Both the position numbers and the translations under genes were made by a program. Positions 33,789-43,788 of a stretch of 64,000 bases of DNA are shown here, piece after piece; the first letter of the stretch is position 1, and each line of letters begins with the position of its first letter. The notes under the pieces are model-generated. The model saw only the letters and a program-made list of their open reading frames with translations. It was not told where the DNA came from and searched no databases. Where the stretch lies: positions 1-64,000 of the forward strand of contig WJYM01000004.1 of the NCBI GenBank assembly GCA_009668205.1, written 5' to 3'. The stretch comes from Enterobacteriaceae bacterium RIT691 (GTDB lineage Bacteria; Pseudomonadota; Gammaproteobacteria; Enterobacterales; Enterobacteriaceae).

Positions 33789-36452
33789 ATGAGTAATTCC
33801 TTACCTGACACAGCCTTACCGGTCCTGCCGGGCCAGCCGGATAACCCGGTCAGCTGGGCGGAAGCCGAGCTGACCTGCGCCAACATCAAGGCGCATCTTG
33901 ATGCATTCCAACGCTGGCTGGGCGAAGCGTTTGACGGCGGCACCCCGGCGGAACAGCTGATGACCGCCCGGACCGAGTTTATCGATCAAATGCTGCAACG
34001 CCTGTGGTTTCATTATGGCTTTGGCGGCATCGACGATGTGGCGCTGGTTGCCGTTGGGGGTTATGGGCGAGCAGAGCTGCATCCGCTATCCGATATCGAT
34101 TTGCTGATCCTGAGCCGTAAAAAGCTGCCCGACGAGCAAGCGCAAAACATTGGCGAGCTGCTGACCCTGCTGTGGGATGTCAAACTGGAAGTGGGCCACA
34201 GCGTTCGTACGCTGGAAGAGTGCTTACTGGAAGGGCTATCCGATCTCACCGTCGCCACCAACCTGATTGAATCCCGTCTGCTGATCGGCGACGTTGCGCT
34301 GTTCCTGGAACTGCAAAAGCACATCTTCAGCGAAGGGTTCTGGCCGTCGGAAAAATTCTTCGCCGCCAAAGTGGAAGAGCAGAACGAACGCCACCAGCGC
34401 TACCACGGCACCAGCTACAACCTTGAGCCCGACATCAAAAGCAGCCCCGGCGGCCTGCGTGATATCCACACCCTGCAATGGGTCGCCCGTCGCCACTTCG
34501 GCGCTACCTCGCTGGACGAAATGGTGGGCTTTGGCTTCCTTACCGAAGCCGAACGCAACGAACTCAACGAATGCCTGCACCTGCTATGGCGCATCCGTTT
34601 TGCCCTGCATCTGGAAATTAATCGCTACGACAATCGCCTGTTGTTCGACCGCCAGTTAAACGTCGCACAGCGCCTCAACTATCAGGGCGAAGGCAACGAG
34701 CCGGTCGAGCAGATGATGAAAGATTTCTATCGCGTCACCCGCCGGGTGGGCGAGCTCAACCAAATGCTGCTGCAGCTGTTTGATGAAGCGATCCTCGCAC
34801 TGACAGAAGATGAAAAGCCCCGCCCGCTCGACGATGATTTCCAGCTGCGCGGCACGCTGATTGATTTACGCGATGACACGCTGTTTATGCGCGAGCCGCA
34901 GGCCATTCTGCGGATGTTTCACATCATGGTGCGCAACAGCAGCATTACCGGCATCTATTCCACGACCCTGCGCCATTTACGTCACGCACGTCGCCATCTC
35001 CGACAGCCGCTGTGCTATATCCCGGAAGCGCGCGAGCTGTTCCTGAGCATGCTTCGCCACCAGGGTGCCGTCAGCCGCGGCCTGCTGCCGATGCATCGCC
35101 ATAGCGTACTGTGGGCCTACATGCCGCAGTGGTCGCATATCGTCGGCCAGATGCAGTTTGACTTATTTCACGCCTACACCGTCGATGAGCACACCATTCG
35201 CGTATTGCTGAAGCTGGAAAGCTTCGCCAAAGAGGAAACCCGTTCCCGCCATCCGCTGTGCGTGGAACTGTGGCCGCGCCTTAATCATCCAGAACTGGTG
35301 CTGATCGCCGCCCTCTTCCACGACATTGCCAAAGGACGCGGCGGCGACCATTCGATTCTCGGCGCACAGGACATCCTGAAATTTGCCGAGCTGCACGGGC
35401 TGAACTCCCGTGAAACACAGCTGGTTGCGTGGCTGGTACGTCATCATTTGCTGATGTCCGTCACCGCTCAGCGCCGCGACATTCAGGATCCGGAAGTGAT
35501 CAAACAGTTTGCCGAAGAAGTGCAGACGGAAAATCGCCTACGTTATCTGGTCTGTCTGACCGTCGCCGATATCTGTGCCACCAATGAAACGCTGTGGAAC
35601 AGCTGGAAGCAGAGCCTGCTACGCGAGCTCTATTTTGCGACAGAGAAACAGCTGCGCCGCGGCATGCAAAGCACGCCGGATATGCGCGAGCGCGTGCGTC
35701 ATCACCAGCTTCAGGCGCTGGCGCTGCTGCGGATGGACAACATCGACGAAGAGGCACTGCATCAGATTTGGGTGCGCTGTCGGGCAAACTATTTTGTACG
35801 CCATACGCCAAACCAGCTGGCGTGGCACGCACGCCACCTGCTGAAACACGATCTGAAAAAGCCCATGATCCTGCTCAGCCCGCAGGCGACCCGGGGCGGA
35901 ACGGAAATCTTTATCTGGAGTCCGGACAGACCGTATCTGTTTGCCGCCGTGTGTGGAGAGCTCGACAGGCGCAACCTCAGCGTCCACGACGCCCAGATCT
36001 TCACCACGCGTGACGGTATGGCGATGGACACCTTTATCGTGCTGGAGCCCGACGGCAGTCCGCTCTCGGGCGATCGTCATGAGGCCATCCGTCAGGGCCT
36101 GGAACAGGCGATCACCCAAAGCGCCTGGCAGCCTCCGACGCCACGTCGGCAGGCCGCAAAACTGCGCCATTTTACGGTCGATACCGAGGTCAATTTCCTG
36201 CCGACGCATACCGACAGAAAATCGTTCCTGGAACTTATTGCCCTCGACCAGCCGGGTCTTTTGGCGCGCGTCGGACAGGTATTCGCCGACCTCGGCATTT
36301 CGCTCCACGGGGCCAGAATTACGACAATTGGTGAGCGAGTAGAAGATTTATTTATAATCGCTACTGCGGACCGGCGTGCCCTTAATAATGACCTGCAGTC
36401 AGAGGTGCAACAGCGGTTGACAGAGGCCCTCAATCCAAACGATAAAGGGTAG
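33789..36452 (+). CDS. glnD: Bifunctional uridylyltransferase/uridylyl-removing enzyme GlnD
   Basis: GlnD senses glutamine and adds or removes UMP on PII proteins (GlnB, GlnK), controlling glutamine synthetase and NtrBC. Domains in order are the nucleotidyltransferase with [17 protein letters not shown] (about residues 80-100), the GlnD linker and the HD phosphohydrolase with [14 protein letters not shown]. Two C-terminal ACT domains that bind glutamine follow (second one [16 protein letters not shown]). I chose ATG 33789 (887 residues); an ATG four codons earlier at 33777 is possible but has no ribosome-binding site. E. coli has 890 residues. Confidence 0.96.
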   Translation: MSNSLPDTALPVLPGQPDNPVSWAEAELTCANIKAHLDAFQRWLGEAFDGGTPAEQLMTARTEFIDQMLQRLWFHYGFGGIDDVALVAVGGYGRAELHPLSDIDLLILSRKKLPDEQAQNIGELLTLLWDVKLEVGHSVRTLEECLLEGLSDLTVATNLIESRLLIGDVALFLELQKHIFSEGFWPSEKFFAAKVEEQNERHQRYHGTSYNLEPDIKSSPGGLRDIHTLQWVARRHFGATSLDEMVGFGFLTEAERNELNECLHLLWRIRFALHLEINRYDNRLLFDRQLNVAQRLNYQGEGNEPVEQMMKDFYRVTRRVGELNQMLLQLFDEAILALTEDEKPRPLDDDFQLRGTLIDLRDDTLFMREPQAILRMFHIMVRNSSITGIYSTTLRHLRHARRHLRQPLCYIPEARELFLSMLRHQGAVSRGLLPMHRHSVLWAYMPQWSHIVGQMQFDLFHAYTVDEHTIRVLLKLESFAKEETRSRHPLCVELWPRLNHPELVLIAALFHDIAKGRGGDHSILGAQDILKFAELHGLNSRETQLVAWLVRHHLLMSVTAQRRDIQDPEVIKQFAEEVQTENRLRYLVCLTVADICATNETLWNSWKQSLLRELYFATEKQLRRGMQSTPDMRERVRHHQLQALALLRMDNIDEEALHQIWVRCRANYFVRHTPNQLAWHARHLLKHDLKKPMILLSPQATRGGTEIFIWSPDRPYLFAAVCGELDRRNLSVHDAQIFTTRDGMAMDTFIVLEPDGSPLSGDRHEAIRQGLEQAITQSAWQPPTPRRQAAKLRHFTVDTEVNFLPTHTDRKSFLELIALDQPGLLARVGQVFADLGISLHGARITTIGERVEDLFIIATADRRALNNDLQSEVQQRLTEALNPNDKG

Positions 36453-36481
36453 TGTTTTTTTTTAATGGAAAGAGTTTAACA

Positions 36482-37306
36482 ATGCAGCAGTTACAGAACG
36501 TTATTGAGACCGCTTTTGAGCGCCGCGCCGACATCACTCCGGCGAATGTAGATACCGTGACCCGTGAAGCGGTTAACCAGGTGATTGCCCTGCTGGATTC
36601 CGGCGCACTGCGTGTCGCCGAGAAGATCGATGGCCAGTGGGTGACGCATCAGTGGCTGAAGAAAGCGGTGCTGCTCTCTTTCCGTATCAACGATAACCAG
36701 GTTATTGACGGCGCGGAAAGCCGCTACTTCGACAAAGTCCCGATGAAATTCGCCGACTACGACGAAGCGCGTTTCCAGAAAGAAGGCTTCCGCGTGGTGC
36801 CACCTGCCGCCGTGCGCCAGGGTGCGTTCATTGCCCGCAATACCGTGCTGATGCCGTCCTACGTCAACATCGGTGCCTACGTTGACGAAGGCTCCATGGT
36901 GGATACCTGGGCAACCGTCGGTTCCTGCGCGCAGATCGGTAAAAACGTACACCTTTCTGGTGGTGTTGGCATCGGTGGCGTTCTTGAGCCACTGCAGGCA
37001 AACCCGACCATCATCGAAGACAACTGCTTCATCGGCGCACGCTCCGAAGTGGTTGAAGGCGTGATCGTTGAAGAAGGCTCCGTTATCTCGATGGGCGTCT
37101 ACATCGGCCAGAGCACCAAAATCTACGATCGTGAAACCGGTGAAGTGTTCTACGGCCGCGTACCAGCAGGCTCCGTGGTGGTTTCCGGCAACCTGCCGTC
37201 GAAAGATGGGAAATACAGCCTGTACTGTGCGGTTATCGTGAAGAAAGTGGACGCCAAGACCCGCGGTAAAGTGGGTATCAACGAACTGCTGCGTACCATC
37301 GATTAA
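36482..37306 (+). CDS. dapD: 2,3,4,5-tetrahydropyridine-2,6-dicarboxylate N-succinyltransferase
   Basis: DapD succinylates tetrahydrodipicolinate in the lysine and meso-diaminopimelate pathway, supplying peptidoglycan. ATG 36482 with an AAAGAG site gives 274 residues, as in E. coli. An N-terminal helical domain is followed by a left-handed beta helix of hexapeptide repeats ([20 protein letters not shown]) and a short C-terminal domain. It follows glnD by 29 bases and ends in a strong terminator. Confidence 0.98.
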   Translation: MQQLQNVIETAFERRADITPANVDTVTREAVNQVIALLDSGALRVAEKIDGQWVTHQWLKKAVLLSFRINDNQVIDGAESRYFDKVPMKFADYDEARFQKEGFRVVPPAAVRQGAFIARNTVLMPSYVNIGAYVDEGSMVDTWATVGSCAQIGKNVHLSGGVGIGGVLEPLQANPTIIEDNCFIGARSEVVEGVIVEEGSVISMGVYIGQSTKIYDRETGEVFYGRVPAGSVVVSGNLPSKDGKYSLYCAVIVKKVDAKTRGKVGINELLRTID

Positions 37307-37314
37307 TCGGGTAT

Positions 37315-37344
37315 AAAAAAAGCGGGGGCAACCCCGCTTTTTTT
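37315..37344 (+). terminator. dapD terminator
   Basis: The stem AGCGGGG/CCCCGCT with a GCAA tetraloop (37321-37338) is flanked by A and T runs and followed by seven T residues, 14 bases after the stop. Confidence 0.93.
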
Positions 37345-37417
37345 ATCTCTGCCGCTAGCGAAAAAGGATATTTTCGTTAATTATTCAAAGGTTATGTTTA
37401 ATTCCAAGGATACCGCT

Positions 37418-37807
37418 ATGTACGACAATCTGAAAAGTTTGGGCATTACCAATCCTGATGAAATCGATCGTTACAGCCTCCGGCAGGAAGCCAACAACGA
37501 TATCCTGAAAATCTATTTTCATAAGGATAAGGGTGAGTTTTTCGCCAAGAGCGTGAAGTTCAAGTATCCACGTCAGCGTAAAACCGTGGTCGCCGACGGC
37601 GTGGGACAGGGCTACAAAGAAGTCCAGGAAATCAGCCCGAACCTGCGCTATGTGATCGACGAGCTGGATCAGCTGTGCAAACGCGACCGCACCGAAGTGG
37701 ATCTGAAGCGTAAGATCCTCGACGACCTGCGCCATCTGGAAAGCGTGGTCGCCAACAAGATCAGTGAAATTGAATCCGATCTGGAAAAACTGACCCGCAA
37801 TAAATAA
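37418..37807 (+). CDS. yaeH: YaeH, UPF0325 protein of unknown function
   Basis: This 129-residue cytosolic protein matches E. coli YaeH (128 residues) nearly throughout, beginning [10 protein letters not shown]. The C-terminal third is predicted helical or coiled coil (acidic and basic residues alternating in [14 protein letters not shown]). Function is unknown; it is strongly conserved in gamma-proteobacteria. An ATG eight codons upstream was rejected as it is not conserved. In E. coli yaeI separates it from dapD and cdaR lies on its other side; neither is here. Confidence 0.93.
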   Translation: MYDNLKSLGITNPDEIDRYSLRQEANNDILKIYFHKDKGEFFAKSVKFKYPRQRKTVVADGVGQGYKEVQEISPNLRYVIDELDQLCKRDRTEVDLKRKILDDLRHLESVVANKISEIESDLEKLTRNK

Positions 37808-37839
37808 CGCGCGATCAATTCAGCGATGTCGATGTCGAG

Positions 37840-37862
37840 GCCGGGTCATACCCGGCTTTTTT
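37840..37862 (+). terminator. yaeH terminator
   Basis: The stem GCCGGGT/ACCCGGC (37840-37856) with a CAT loop is followed by six T residues, 33 bases after the yaeH stop. Confidence 0.9.
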
Positions 37863-37866
37863 ACGT

Positions 37867-37940
37867 CCCGGCGGCTATACCTCATCTGGCCTACGTTGCA
37901 CATCGAACATGTAGGCCTGGCAAGCGTAGCGCCGCCGGGC
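37867..37940. repeat. REP pair between yaeH and degP
   Basis: Two inverted REP sequences face each other: CCCGGCGGC...CTGGCCTACG and GTAGGCCTGGCAAGCGTAGCGCCGCCGGGC. The pair sits exactly between two convergent terminators. The left unit is more degenerate than the right. Confidence 0.8.
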
Positions 37941-37950
37941 AATAAGGCAT

Positions 37951-37983
37951 AAAAAAAGCCCTCCTCCGCAAGGAGAAGGGCTT
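37951..37983 (-). terminator. degP terminator
   Basis: On the minus strand AGCCCT..CTCC pairs with GGAG..AGGGCT around a short TTGC loop (37957-37982), with one mismatched base on each arm, followed by seven T residues. It ends 18 bases beyond the degP stop. Confidence 0.88.
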
Positions 37984-38000
37984 TTATCAGCAACGGACGA

Positions 38001-39440
38001 TTACTGCATCAGCAGGTAAATCGTGGAGTCGCCACGCTGAATGTTCAGCGCCAGCACGGACGGTTTACTGTCGAAAATCTTACGCAGATCTGCGATGTTT
38101 TTCACCGGCTGCTGATTCGCGCCAATGATCACATCACCTTTTTTCAGGCCGATTTGCGCGGCTGGGGTACCGGCTTTCACGCCGTTCACCACAACGCCTT
38201 TATCCGCGCCCTTGTTGCTCATTTCCGCGCCTTCAATTCCATTGAAGATGCTGCTGGAGTCAACCTGAGTCTGGCTGCTCTGCTGCAGTTCTAACGTCAC
38301 ATTCACAGGCTTACCGTCACGGACCAGGCCCAACTCAACCTTGCTGCCCACCGGCATCGTACCGACCTGAGCACGCAGCGCAGAGAAGCTGCTGATTGGC
38401 TTACCGTTCAGGGAAGTAATGACATCCCCGGCTTTAATGCCTGCCTTCGCCGCAGAGGAGTTCGGCATAACCTGGCTTACGAAAGCCCCGCGCTGAGCGT
38501 CAACTTTCATCGCTTTCGCCAGGTCAGAGCTCAGCTCGGTGCCCATGATCCCCAGCTCACCGCGTTTCACCTGACCGTATTTCACCATCTGCTCAGTCAG
38601 GCTGGTCACCATGTTACTTGGGATGGCGAAACCGATACCGATGTTGCCGCCGTCCGGTGCAAGGATCGCGGTGTTGATACCGATCAGCTCACCGTTCAGG
38701 TTCACCAATGCACCACCGGAGTTACCACGGTTAATCGCCGCATCCGTCTGGATAAAGTTTTCGTAGTTTTCTACGTTCAGGCCGCTACGGCCCAGTGCCG
38801 AAACAATACCGGAGGTCACGGTTTCACCCAGACCAAATGGGTTACCAATAGCCACGGTGTAATCGCCTACGCGCAGTGCGTCGGAATCCGCAATCTTAAT
38901 CGCGGTCAGGTTTTTCGGATCCTGGATCTGAATCAGCGCGATGTCAGAACGCGGGTCTTTGCCGACGACTTTCGCGTCAAACTTACGCCCATCGCTCAAA
39001 GACACTTTAATGGTACTGGCGTTGTCGACAACGTGGTTGTTGGTGACCACATACCCTTTCGCTGCATCAATGATGACCCCGGAACCCAGCGCCATGAATT
39101 TCTGCTGCTGAGCATCACCACCGCCGCCACCCGGCTGCCCACCGCCCTGCTGGCAGAATGGAGAGCTCTGGAATGGAGAACCGTCCTGACAGAACGGCGA
39201 GTTATCACCAAAGAACTGCTGGAAGTTACGGCCCATGCGTGGCGTATTTACCGTGGTACTACCTTCCACGTTGATGCTGACAACGGACGGCATCACCTTT
39301 TCCAGCATTGGCGCCAGGCTTGGCATCTGTTGGGCTGTGGTTGCAGAGGACGCGGTTTCCGCAGCAGAAGCTGACAGCGGAGAAAGGGCCAGACTTAAAC
39401 TCAGGGCCAGTGCACTCATTGCTAACGTGGTTTTTTTCAT
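38001..39440 (-). CDS. degP: Periplasmic serine protease/chaperone DegP (HtrA)
   Basis: DegP degrades or refolds damaged envelope proteins and assembles into cages around substrates. ATG 39440 gives a 26-residue signal (cut after SASA) and 479 residues, five more than E. coli. The catalytic triad is H in TNNHVVDN, D in RSDIALIQ and S in NRGNSGGAL, followed by two PDZ domains. The extra residues lie in the LA loop, which here has a glycine-rich run (GGGQPGGGGG) between two cysteine-containing segments. A sigma-E promoter lies upstream. Confidence 0.97.
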   Translation of the reverse strand: MKKTTLAMSALALSLSLALSPLSASAAETASSATTAQQMPSLAPMLEKVMPSVVSINVEGSTTVNTPRMGRNFQQFFGDNSPFCQDGSPFQSSPFCQQGGGQPGGGGGDAQQQKFMALGSGVIIDAAKGYVVTNNHVVDNASTIKVSLSDGRKFDAKVVGKDPRSDIALIQIQDPKNLTAIKIADSDALRVGDYTVAIGNPFGLGETVTSGIVSALGRSGLNVENYENFIQTDAAINRGNSGGALVNLNGELIGINTAILAPDGGNIGIGFAIPSNMVTSLTEQMVKYGQVKRGELGIMGTELSSDLAKAMKVDAQRGAFVSQVMPNSSAAKAGIKAGDVITSLNGKPISSFSALRAQVGTMPVGSKVELGLVRDGKPVNVTLELQQSSQTQVDSSSIFNGIEGAEMSNKGADKGVVVNGVKAGTPAAQIGLKKGDVIIGANQQPVKNIADLRKIFDSKPSVLALNIQRGDSTIYLLMQ

Positions 39441-39491
39441 GTCTCGTATTCTCAAAGTCAGATAATGCAAAAGTTGCTGTGTACGTGACTA

Positions 39492-39519
39492 TCAGAGTCT
39501 CTTTATAGCGTGAAGTTCC
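39492..39519 (-). promoter_or_regulatory. Sigma-E promoter of degP
   Basis: On the minus strand GGAACTT (39513-39519), a 16-base spacer and TCTGA (39492-39496) match the E. coli degP sigma-E promoter nearly base for base. It lies about 60 bases upstream of the start. CpxR also controls degP in E. coli; only one clear GTAAA half-site was seen here, upstream. Confidence 0.85.
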
Positions 39520-39577
39520 GGACATAAGCGTCTGGAAAAAGTAAAAAATTATTGTCCGTCTTTACAAAACTTCGCGC

Positions 39578-41092
39578 TTATTCCACAGCCATCAACCGGC
39601 GATATTCATCCCATGCATAGAGATCAGTCATGCCACTGATATAATCCTGAATCAAACGACAGCGATAATAGTACTCCATCACGGGAAACTCGGTGGCATC
39701 ACGAGGAATTTTATTTATCGCCTCAACGTAAGCCAGTCTGTGACGCGTTGAAAGTTTATGGAAAAGTCGGCTCTCAATGGGCAAATGCCGCAAACGCTCT
39801 TTTTCCACCAGCTCCATGAAATCACTTAAGGATAATTTCAGGATCGGTTGATAGATCTCCAGCAAGCCACTGATAACCCGGTAACCTTGTAATTCCAGCT
39901 GCTCTACATCCGGATGGCTGAACACCTCTTTCATGGCCACGCTTTTATATAGCTCGAGCAGTTGGCTGTAATCACTGTCGTCTTCCAGCAGCGCGTGGTT
40001 GAAATCACCCATAAAAATATGAGGTAAATTATCAATAAAACGCTGGGCGGCGTACGGCACCAGTTTATTAAGCGTATTCACCCGCAAATACATGAAAAAC
40101 TGATCTTCTGTGCTACGACTGAGGGAATTAGCGCGTGATTTCTCCCAGGCGTTTTCAACCACCTGAGAAAACAGGGAGCCTTTTTCATGATTTCCCCAGG
40201 CGTCATAAAGATGCTGATAAAGCTGCTCTACGCTAAAGATGCGTTTTTCTACGGCATCCTCAAGGTCGGCCACGCAATAAGAGATGTCATCGGCCGCTTC
40301 CATTATCCAGGTTAAGGGGAAGCGACTGTAAGGGGCTAAATCCAGCTCTTTACGTAACTTCTCAATATAAGCTTCTTCAGAAAAGTAATAGCCTGCCTTT
40401 TTCATCAAATAGCTGTGGCTTTCTGGCGGAGCACCTCGCCACCATGCTGGCTTGGTGTATTTAAGAATGCAGCCCACCTGCGCCCAGGTCAGATTCATTC
40501 GCATTAAGGTATGAACCAGACGGATCCCCTGCGCATTTCCTTCGAACTGACACAGATCCTGGCGGACGCGGCGGCGTAATTCATTCAGCGCGTCTTCGCC
40601 ATCGCGCAATTTCAGCACACCGACAGCACAGCGATCTTCGCTGAGGGGCTGGCTGGCAGCATCCGCAGGCCACAGTTGTTTGCGAAAGCAGTCGTTGATC
40701 GCCGCTTCACCGAAATGACCAAAAGGGGGATTGCCGATGTCGTGCATCAGGCAGGCCATCTCAACGATGCTTTCGAATGGCCCGGTTAACTCATCAAGGC
40801 CATACGTCTCCAACAGCTTACGCTGCTTCAGACGGCTCAATATTTCTTTGGCGATATAACGCCCCACCTGCTGCACTTCCATCGAGTGTGTCAGGCGCGT
40901 GCGCACCGCCGCATTGCGTTCCAGTGGGAAAACCTGGGTCTTTTGCTGTAAACGGCGAATGGCTGGAGAATTGACGATACGCCCGCGATCGCTCTCAAAA
41001 ATGCGCAGGATCTCATGCTCAGAGGCGGCATTCTGCGGGGAACGATAGCGCCGATGCCAGTTAATCTTGGTACGAAAATCAATAGTTGCCAT
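39578..41092 (-). CDS. dgt: Deoxyguanosinetriphosphate triphosphohydrolase
   Basis: Dgt cleaves dGTP to deoxyguanosine and triphosphate; it limits dGTP and has been linked to mutation avoidance and phage restriction. The 504-residue protein (505 in E. coli) shows the HD-domain motifs H in [13 protein letters not shown] and HD in [11 protein letters not shown], then the long helical part. Codon use is more AT-rich than in neighbouring genes by eye. It lies upstream of degP on the same strand; in E. coli the two are adjacent in the same way. Confidence 0.96.
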   Translation of the reverse strand: MATIDFRTKINWHRRYRSPQNAASEHEILRIFESDRGRIVNSPAIRRLQQKTQVFPLERNAAVRTRLTHSMEVQQVGRYIAKEILSRLKQRKLLETYGLDELTGPFESIVEMACLMHDIGNPPFGHFGEAAINDCFRKQLWPADAASQPLSEDRCAVGVLKLRDGEDALNELRRRVRQDLCQFEGNAQGIRLVHTLMRMNLTWAQVGCILKYTKPAWWRGAPPESHSYLMKKAGYYFSEEAYIEKLRKELDLAPYSRFPLTWIMEAADDISYCVADLEDAVEKRIFSVEQLYQHLYDAWGNHEKGSLFSQVVENAWEKSRANSLSRSTEDQFFMYLRVNTLNKLVPYAAQRFIDNLPHIFMGDFNHALLEDDSDYSQLLELYKSVAMKEVFSHPDVEQLELQGYRVISGLLEIYQPILKLSLSDFMELVEKERLRHLPIESRLFHKLSTRHRLAYVEAINKIPRDATEFPVMEYYYRCRLIQDYISGMTDLYAWDEYRRLMAVE

Positions 41093-41166
41093 AGCCTCTC
41101 CCGGTCCGGAAATGCGTGCTCCATGGTAAACTATGCCTTTAAACCCATCATATCGCGAGTAAATCT

Positions 41167-41865
41167 ATGAAAATCGGCATTATTGGTGCAATGGAAGAAG
41201 AAGTGACGCTGCTGCGTGACAAAATCCAGAATCGTCAGACTCTGACCGTTGGCGGGAGTGAAATCTACACCGGTCAACTGAATGGCGCTGACGTTGCGCT
41301 GCTGAAATCAGGGATCGGCAAAGTTGCCGCAGCGATGGGCGCCGCCCTGCTCATTGAGCTGTGCAAGCCTGACGTTATCATCAATACGGGTTCTGCGGGC
41401 GGCCTTGCGCCAACGCTGAAAGTGGGCGACATCGTGGTGTCTGACGAGGCCCGTTATCACGATGCTGACGTAACCGCTTTTGGCTACGAATATGGTCAGT
41501 TGCCAGGCTGCCCGGCAGGTTTTGCCGCTGACGCAAAACTTATTGATGCTGCAGAAAGCTGCATTAAAGAGCTGAACCTCAACGCCGTTCGCGGACTGAT
41601 CGTCAGCGGCGATGCGTTCATCAACGGTTCCGTTGGCCTGGCGAAAATCCGTCATAACTTCCCGCAGGCGGTAGCCGTGGAGATGGAAGCCACCGCGATT
41701 GCCCACGTTTGCCATAACTTTAAGACGCCGTTTGTGGTGGTTCGCGCCATCTCCGACGTGGCCGACCAGCAGTCTCACCTGAGCTTTGATGAGTTCCTTG
41801 CGGTGGCCGCGAAGCAGTCCAGCCTGATGGTTGAAACCCTGGTACAGAAACTGGCGCATGCGTAA
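41167..41865 (+). CDS. mtnN: 5'-methylthioadenosine/S-adenosylhomocysteine nucleosidase
   Basis: MtnN (Pfs) cleaves methylthioadenosine, S-adenosylhomocysteine and 5'-deoxyadenosine. It recycles inhibitors of SAM reactions and makes the AI-2 precursor. The 232 residues equal E. coli, with catalytic E12 in GAMEEEV, the ribose-binding [11 protein letters not shown] and the catalytic aspartate in [10 protein letters not shown] (E. coli D197). It is divergent from dgt and overlaps btuF by 8 bases. Confidence 0.98.
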   Translation: MKIGIIGAMEEEVTLLRDKIQNRQTLTVGGSEIYTGQLNGADVALLKSGIGKVAAAMGAALLIELCKPDVIINTGSAGGLAPTLKVGDIVVSDEARYHDADVTAFGYEYGQLPGCPAGFAADAKLIDAAESCIKELNLNAVRGLIVSGDAFINGSVGLAKIRHNFPQAVAVEMEATAIAHVCHNFKTPFVVVRAISDVADQQSHLSFDEFLAVAAKQSSLMVETLVQKLAHA

Positions 41866-42658
41866 ACCTTTCGTGCAGGGCATTTTTGCCCTGCTTCTTG
41901 TTGTTCCGTCGTGGCTGTTTGCCGCGCCAAGGGTTATCACCCTCTCCCCTGCCAATACGGAACTGGCTTTTGCCGCCGGGATCACCCCCGTTGGTGTGAG
42001 CAGTTTTTCTGATTACCCTCCGCAGGCGGCCCACATTGAGCAAATCGCCAGCTGGCAGGGCATGAATCTGGAGCGAATTGTTGCCCTGAAACCCGATGTA
42101 GTCCTGGCCTGGCGCGGGGGCAATGCCGAACGGCAGGTCAATCAGTTGGTTTCGCTGGGCATTAAGGTGGTGTGGGTGGAAACCGGCAGCGTGGAACAGT
42201 TGGCGACTACGCTGGAACAATTAGCCGCCTGGAGCCCGCAACCCCAGCAGGCGAAAGAGGCTGCAACGACACTTCGCACGCAGTTCAGTGCGTTGAAAAA
42301 GCAGTACGCCACGGCCCATCCGAAATCTGTGTTCATGCAGTTTGGCACTAACCCACTGTTTACCAGTAATAAAAGCTCGATTCAGAACGAAGTGATTGAA
42401 ACCTGCGGCGGTAAAAATATCTTCGCCGACAGCCGGGTCCCCTGGCCGCAGGTCAGCCGTGAGCAGGTGATTGCCCGACAGCCAAAGGTCATTGTCACCC
42501 CCGGCGATCGCAACAGCGCGACAAAAATTGAACAGTACTGGCAAGACCAGCTAAAAATTCCGGTTATTCCGCTCAACGGTGACTGGTTTGAACGCGCATC
42601 CCCGCGTATTATCCTCGCCGCTAAACAACTCTGCCCCCTACTCGCGCAGGTCAATTAA
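41858..42658 (+). CDS. btuF: Vitamin B12-binding periplasmic protein BtuF
   Basis: BtuF captures cobalamin in the periplasm and delivers it to BtuCD. ATG 41858 gives [22 protein letters not shown] as signal peptide (cut before APRVIT) and 266 residues, equal to E. coli. It is a class III binding protein with a rigid backbone helix between two lobes ([14 protein letters not shown] and [13 protein letters not shown]). The start lies inside the end of mtnN, so translation is coupled. No cobalamin riboswitch was seen nearby. Confidence 0.96.
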   Translation: MRKPFVQGIFALLLVVPSWLFAAPRVITLSPANTELAFAAGITPVGVSSFSDYPPQAAHIEQIASWQGMNLERIVALKPDVVLAWRGGNAERQVNQLVSLGIKVVWVETGSVEQLATTLEQLAAWSPQPQQAKEAATTLRTQFSALKKQYATAHPKSVFMQFGTNPLFTSNKSSIQNEVIETCGGKNIFADSRVPWPQVSREQVIARQPKVIVTPGDRNSATKIEQYWQDQLKIPVIPLNGDWFERASPRIILAAKQLCPLLAQVN

Positions 42659-42672
42659 CGGGAAACACTGCA

Positions 42673-43296
42673 ATGCTTGTCTATTGGCTGGATATTGTTG
42701 GAACAGCCGTCTTTGCTATCTCCGGTGTGTTATTAGCCGGGAAATTACGCATGGACCCTTTTGGCGTGTTGGTCCTTGGCGTGGTGACAGCCGTAGGCGG
42801 CGGCACCATCCGTGATATGGCGCTGGCCAATGGCCCTGTATTTTGGGTGAAAGACCCCACCGATCTGGTGGTCGCGATGGTCACCAGCATGCTGACTATC
42901 GTTCTGGTGCGTCAACCGCGACGCCTGCCAAAGTGGATACTGCCGGTTCTTGATGCCGTCGGTCTGGCGGTATTTGTTGGCATTGGCGTGAATAAAGCAT
43001 TTATCGCCGGTGCGGTTCCTTTGATTGCTATCTGCATGGGCGTGCTGACTGGTGTGGGCGGCGGGATTATTCGCGATGTGCTGGCTCGAGAAGTACCGAT
43101 GATTCTGCGTACCGAAATCTACGCCACGGCCTGTATCCTCGGCGGGATTGTCCACGCCACGGCGCACTACACCTTTGGCATGTCGCTGGAAAACTCCGCG
43201 ATGCTGGGGATGCTGGTCACGCTGGTCATCCGTTTAGCCGCCATTCGATGGCATCTGAAACTGCCCACCTTTGCGCTCGATGAGAACGGAAGGTAA
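42673..43296 (+). CDS. yadS: TRIC-family cation channel protein YadS
   Basis: YadS is an inner-membrane protein of the TRIC family, whose prokaryotic members form trimeric monovalent-cation channels. The 207-residue protein has about seven hydrophobic segments and two repeats, each with a glycine-rich GGGTIRDM / GGGIIRDV motif characteristic of the family. Physiological role in enterobacteria is not established. It is the third gene of the mtnN-btuF-yadS unit, 14 bases after btuF. Confidence 0.94.
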   Translation: MLVYWLDIVGTAVFAISGVLLAGKLRMDPFGVLVLGVVTAVGGGTIRDMALANGPVFWVKDPTDLVVAMVTSMLTIVLVRQPRRLPKWILPVLDAVGLAVFVGIGVNKAFIAGAVPLIAICMGVLTGVGGGIIRDVLAREVPMILRTEIYATACILGGIVHATAHYTFGMSLENSAMLGMLVTLVIRLAAIRWHLKLPTFALDENGR

Positions 43297-43303
43297 AAGC
43301 AAA

Positions 43304-43327
43304 ACGGCAACCTCGGTTGCCGTTTTT
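43304..43327. terminator. Bidirectional terminator between yadS and erpA
   Basis: ACGGCAACC/GGTTGCCGT (43304-43323) with a two-base central step is followed by TTTTT on plus and by TTTTGCTTTT on minus. It can serve both convergent genes. The repeat-like sequence TAGTGTTTGCGCCC begins directly at its plus-side T-run. Confidence 0.88.
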
Positions 43328-43358
43328 AGTGTTTGCGCCCTCTCCCAGTGGGTGAGGC
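43327..43358. repeat. Degenerate copy of the C-rich interspersed repeat
   Basis: TAGTGTTTGCGCCCTCTCCC followed by AGTGGGTGAGGC matches the start of the repeat units found at 55630 and 55803, then decays. Like them it directly follows a hairpin. It lies in the short gap after the convergent erpA stop. Confidence 0.6.
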
Positions 43359-43364
43359 ACTCAA

Positions 43365-43709
43365 TCAGATGCTAAAGGAAGACCCACATCCACAGGTGCT
43401 TTTCGCGTTCGGGTTAGTCACGATAAAGCGCGACCCTTCCAGACCTTCAGTGTAGTCCACCGCGCCACCCACCAGATACTGCAGGCTCATCGGATCCACC
43501 ACCAGGCCTACGCCCTGTTTCTCGATGGTCATGTCGCCTTCGTTAATCTGATCGTCAAAAGTGAAACCGTACTGGAAACCGCTGCAACCACCCCCGGTGA
43601 TATAGACGCGCAGTTTCAGGTTCGGATTGTCTTCGTCCGCGATCAGATTTTTTACTTTGCTCGCTGCTGCGTCAGTAAACTGCAGAGGCAGCGCTACGTC
43701 ATCACTCAT
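43365..43709 (-). CDS. erpA: Iron-sulfur cluster insertion protein ErpA
   Basis: ErpA is an A-type carrier that delivers [4Fe-4S] clusters to apo-proteins such as IspG and IspH, making it essential for aerobic isoprenoid synthesis. The 114 residues equal E. coli. Cluster ligands C42 (GGGCSGF), C106 and C108 (TCGCGSSF) are present. It is convergent with yadS and stands alone, downstream of clcA. Confidence 0.98.
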   Translation of the reverse strand: MSDDVALPLQFTDAAASKVKNLIADEDNPNLKLRVYITGGGCSGFQYGFTFDDQINEGDMTIEKQGVGLVVDPMSLQYLVGGAVDYTEGLEGSRFIVTNPNAKSTCGCGSSFSI

Positions 43710-43788
43710 ATTTGCTCCGGTTATGTCTCAATCCGGCTAAATTCTCACCAGATCTTTTAAGCCATTATCCAATACCCGACTAAATCGT

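Noticed and set aside
39541-39565. CpxR box upstream of degP
   Set aside because: Only opposed GTAAA and TTTAC half-sites were found, not the GTAAA direct repeat at proper spacing.
41831-41857. BtuF starting nine codons earlier
   Set aside because: The added residues would disrupt the signal peptide and increase overlap with mtnN.
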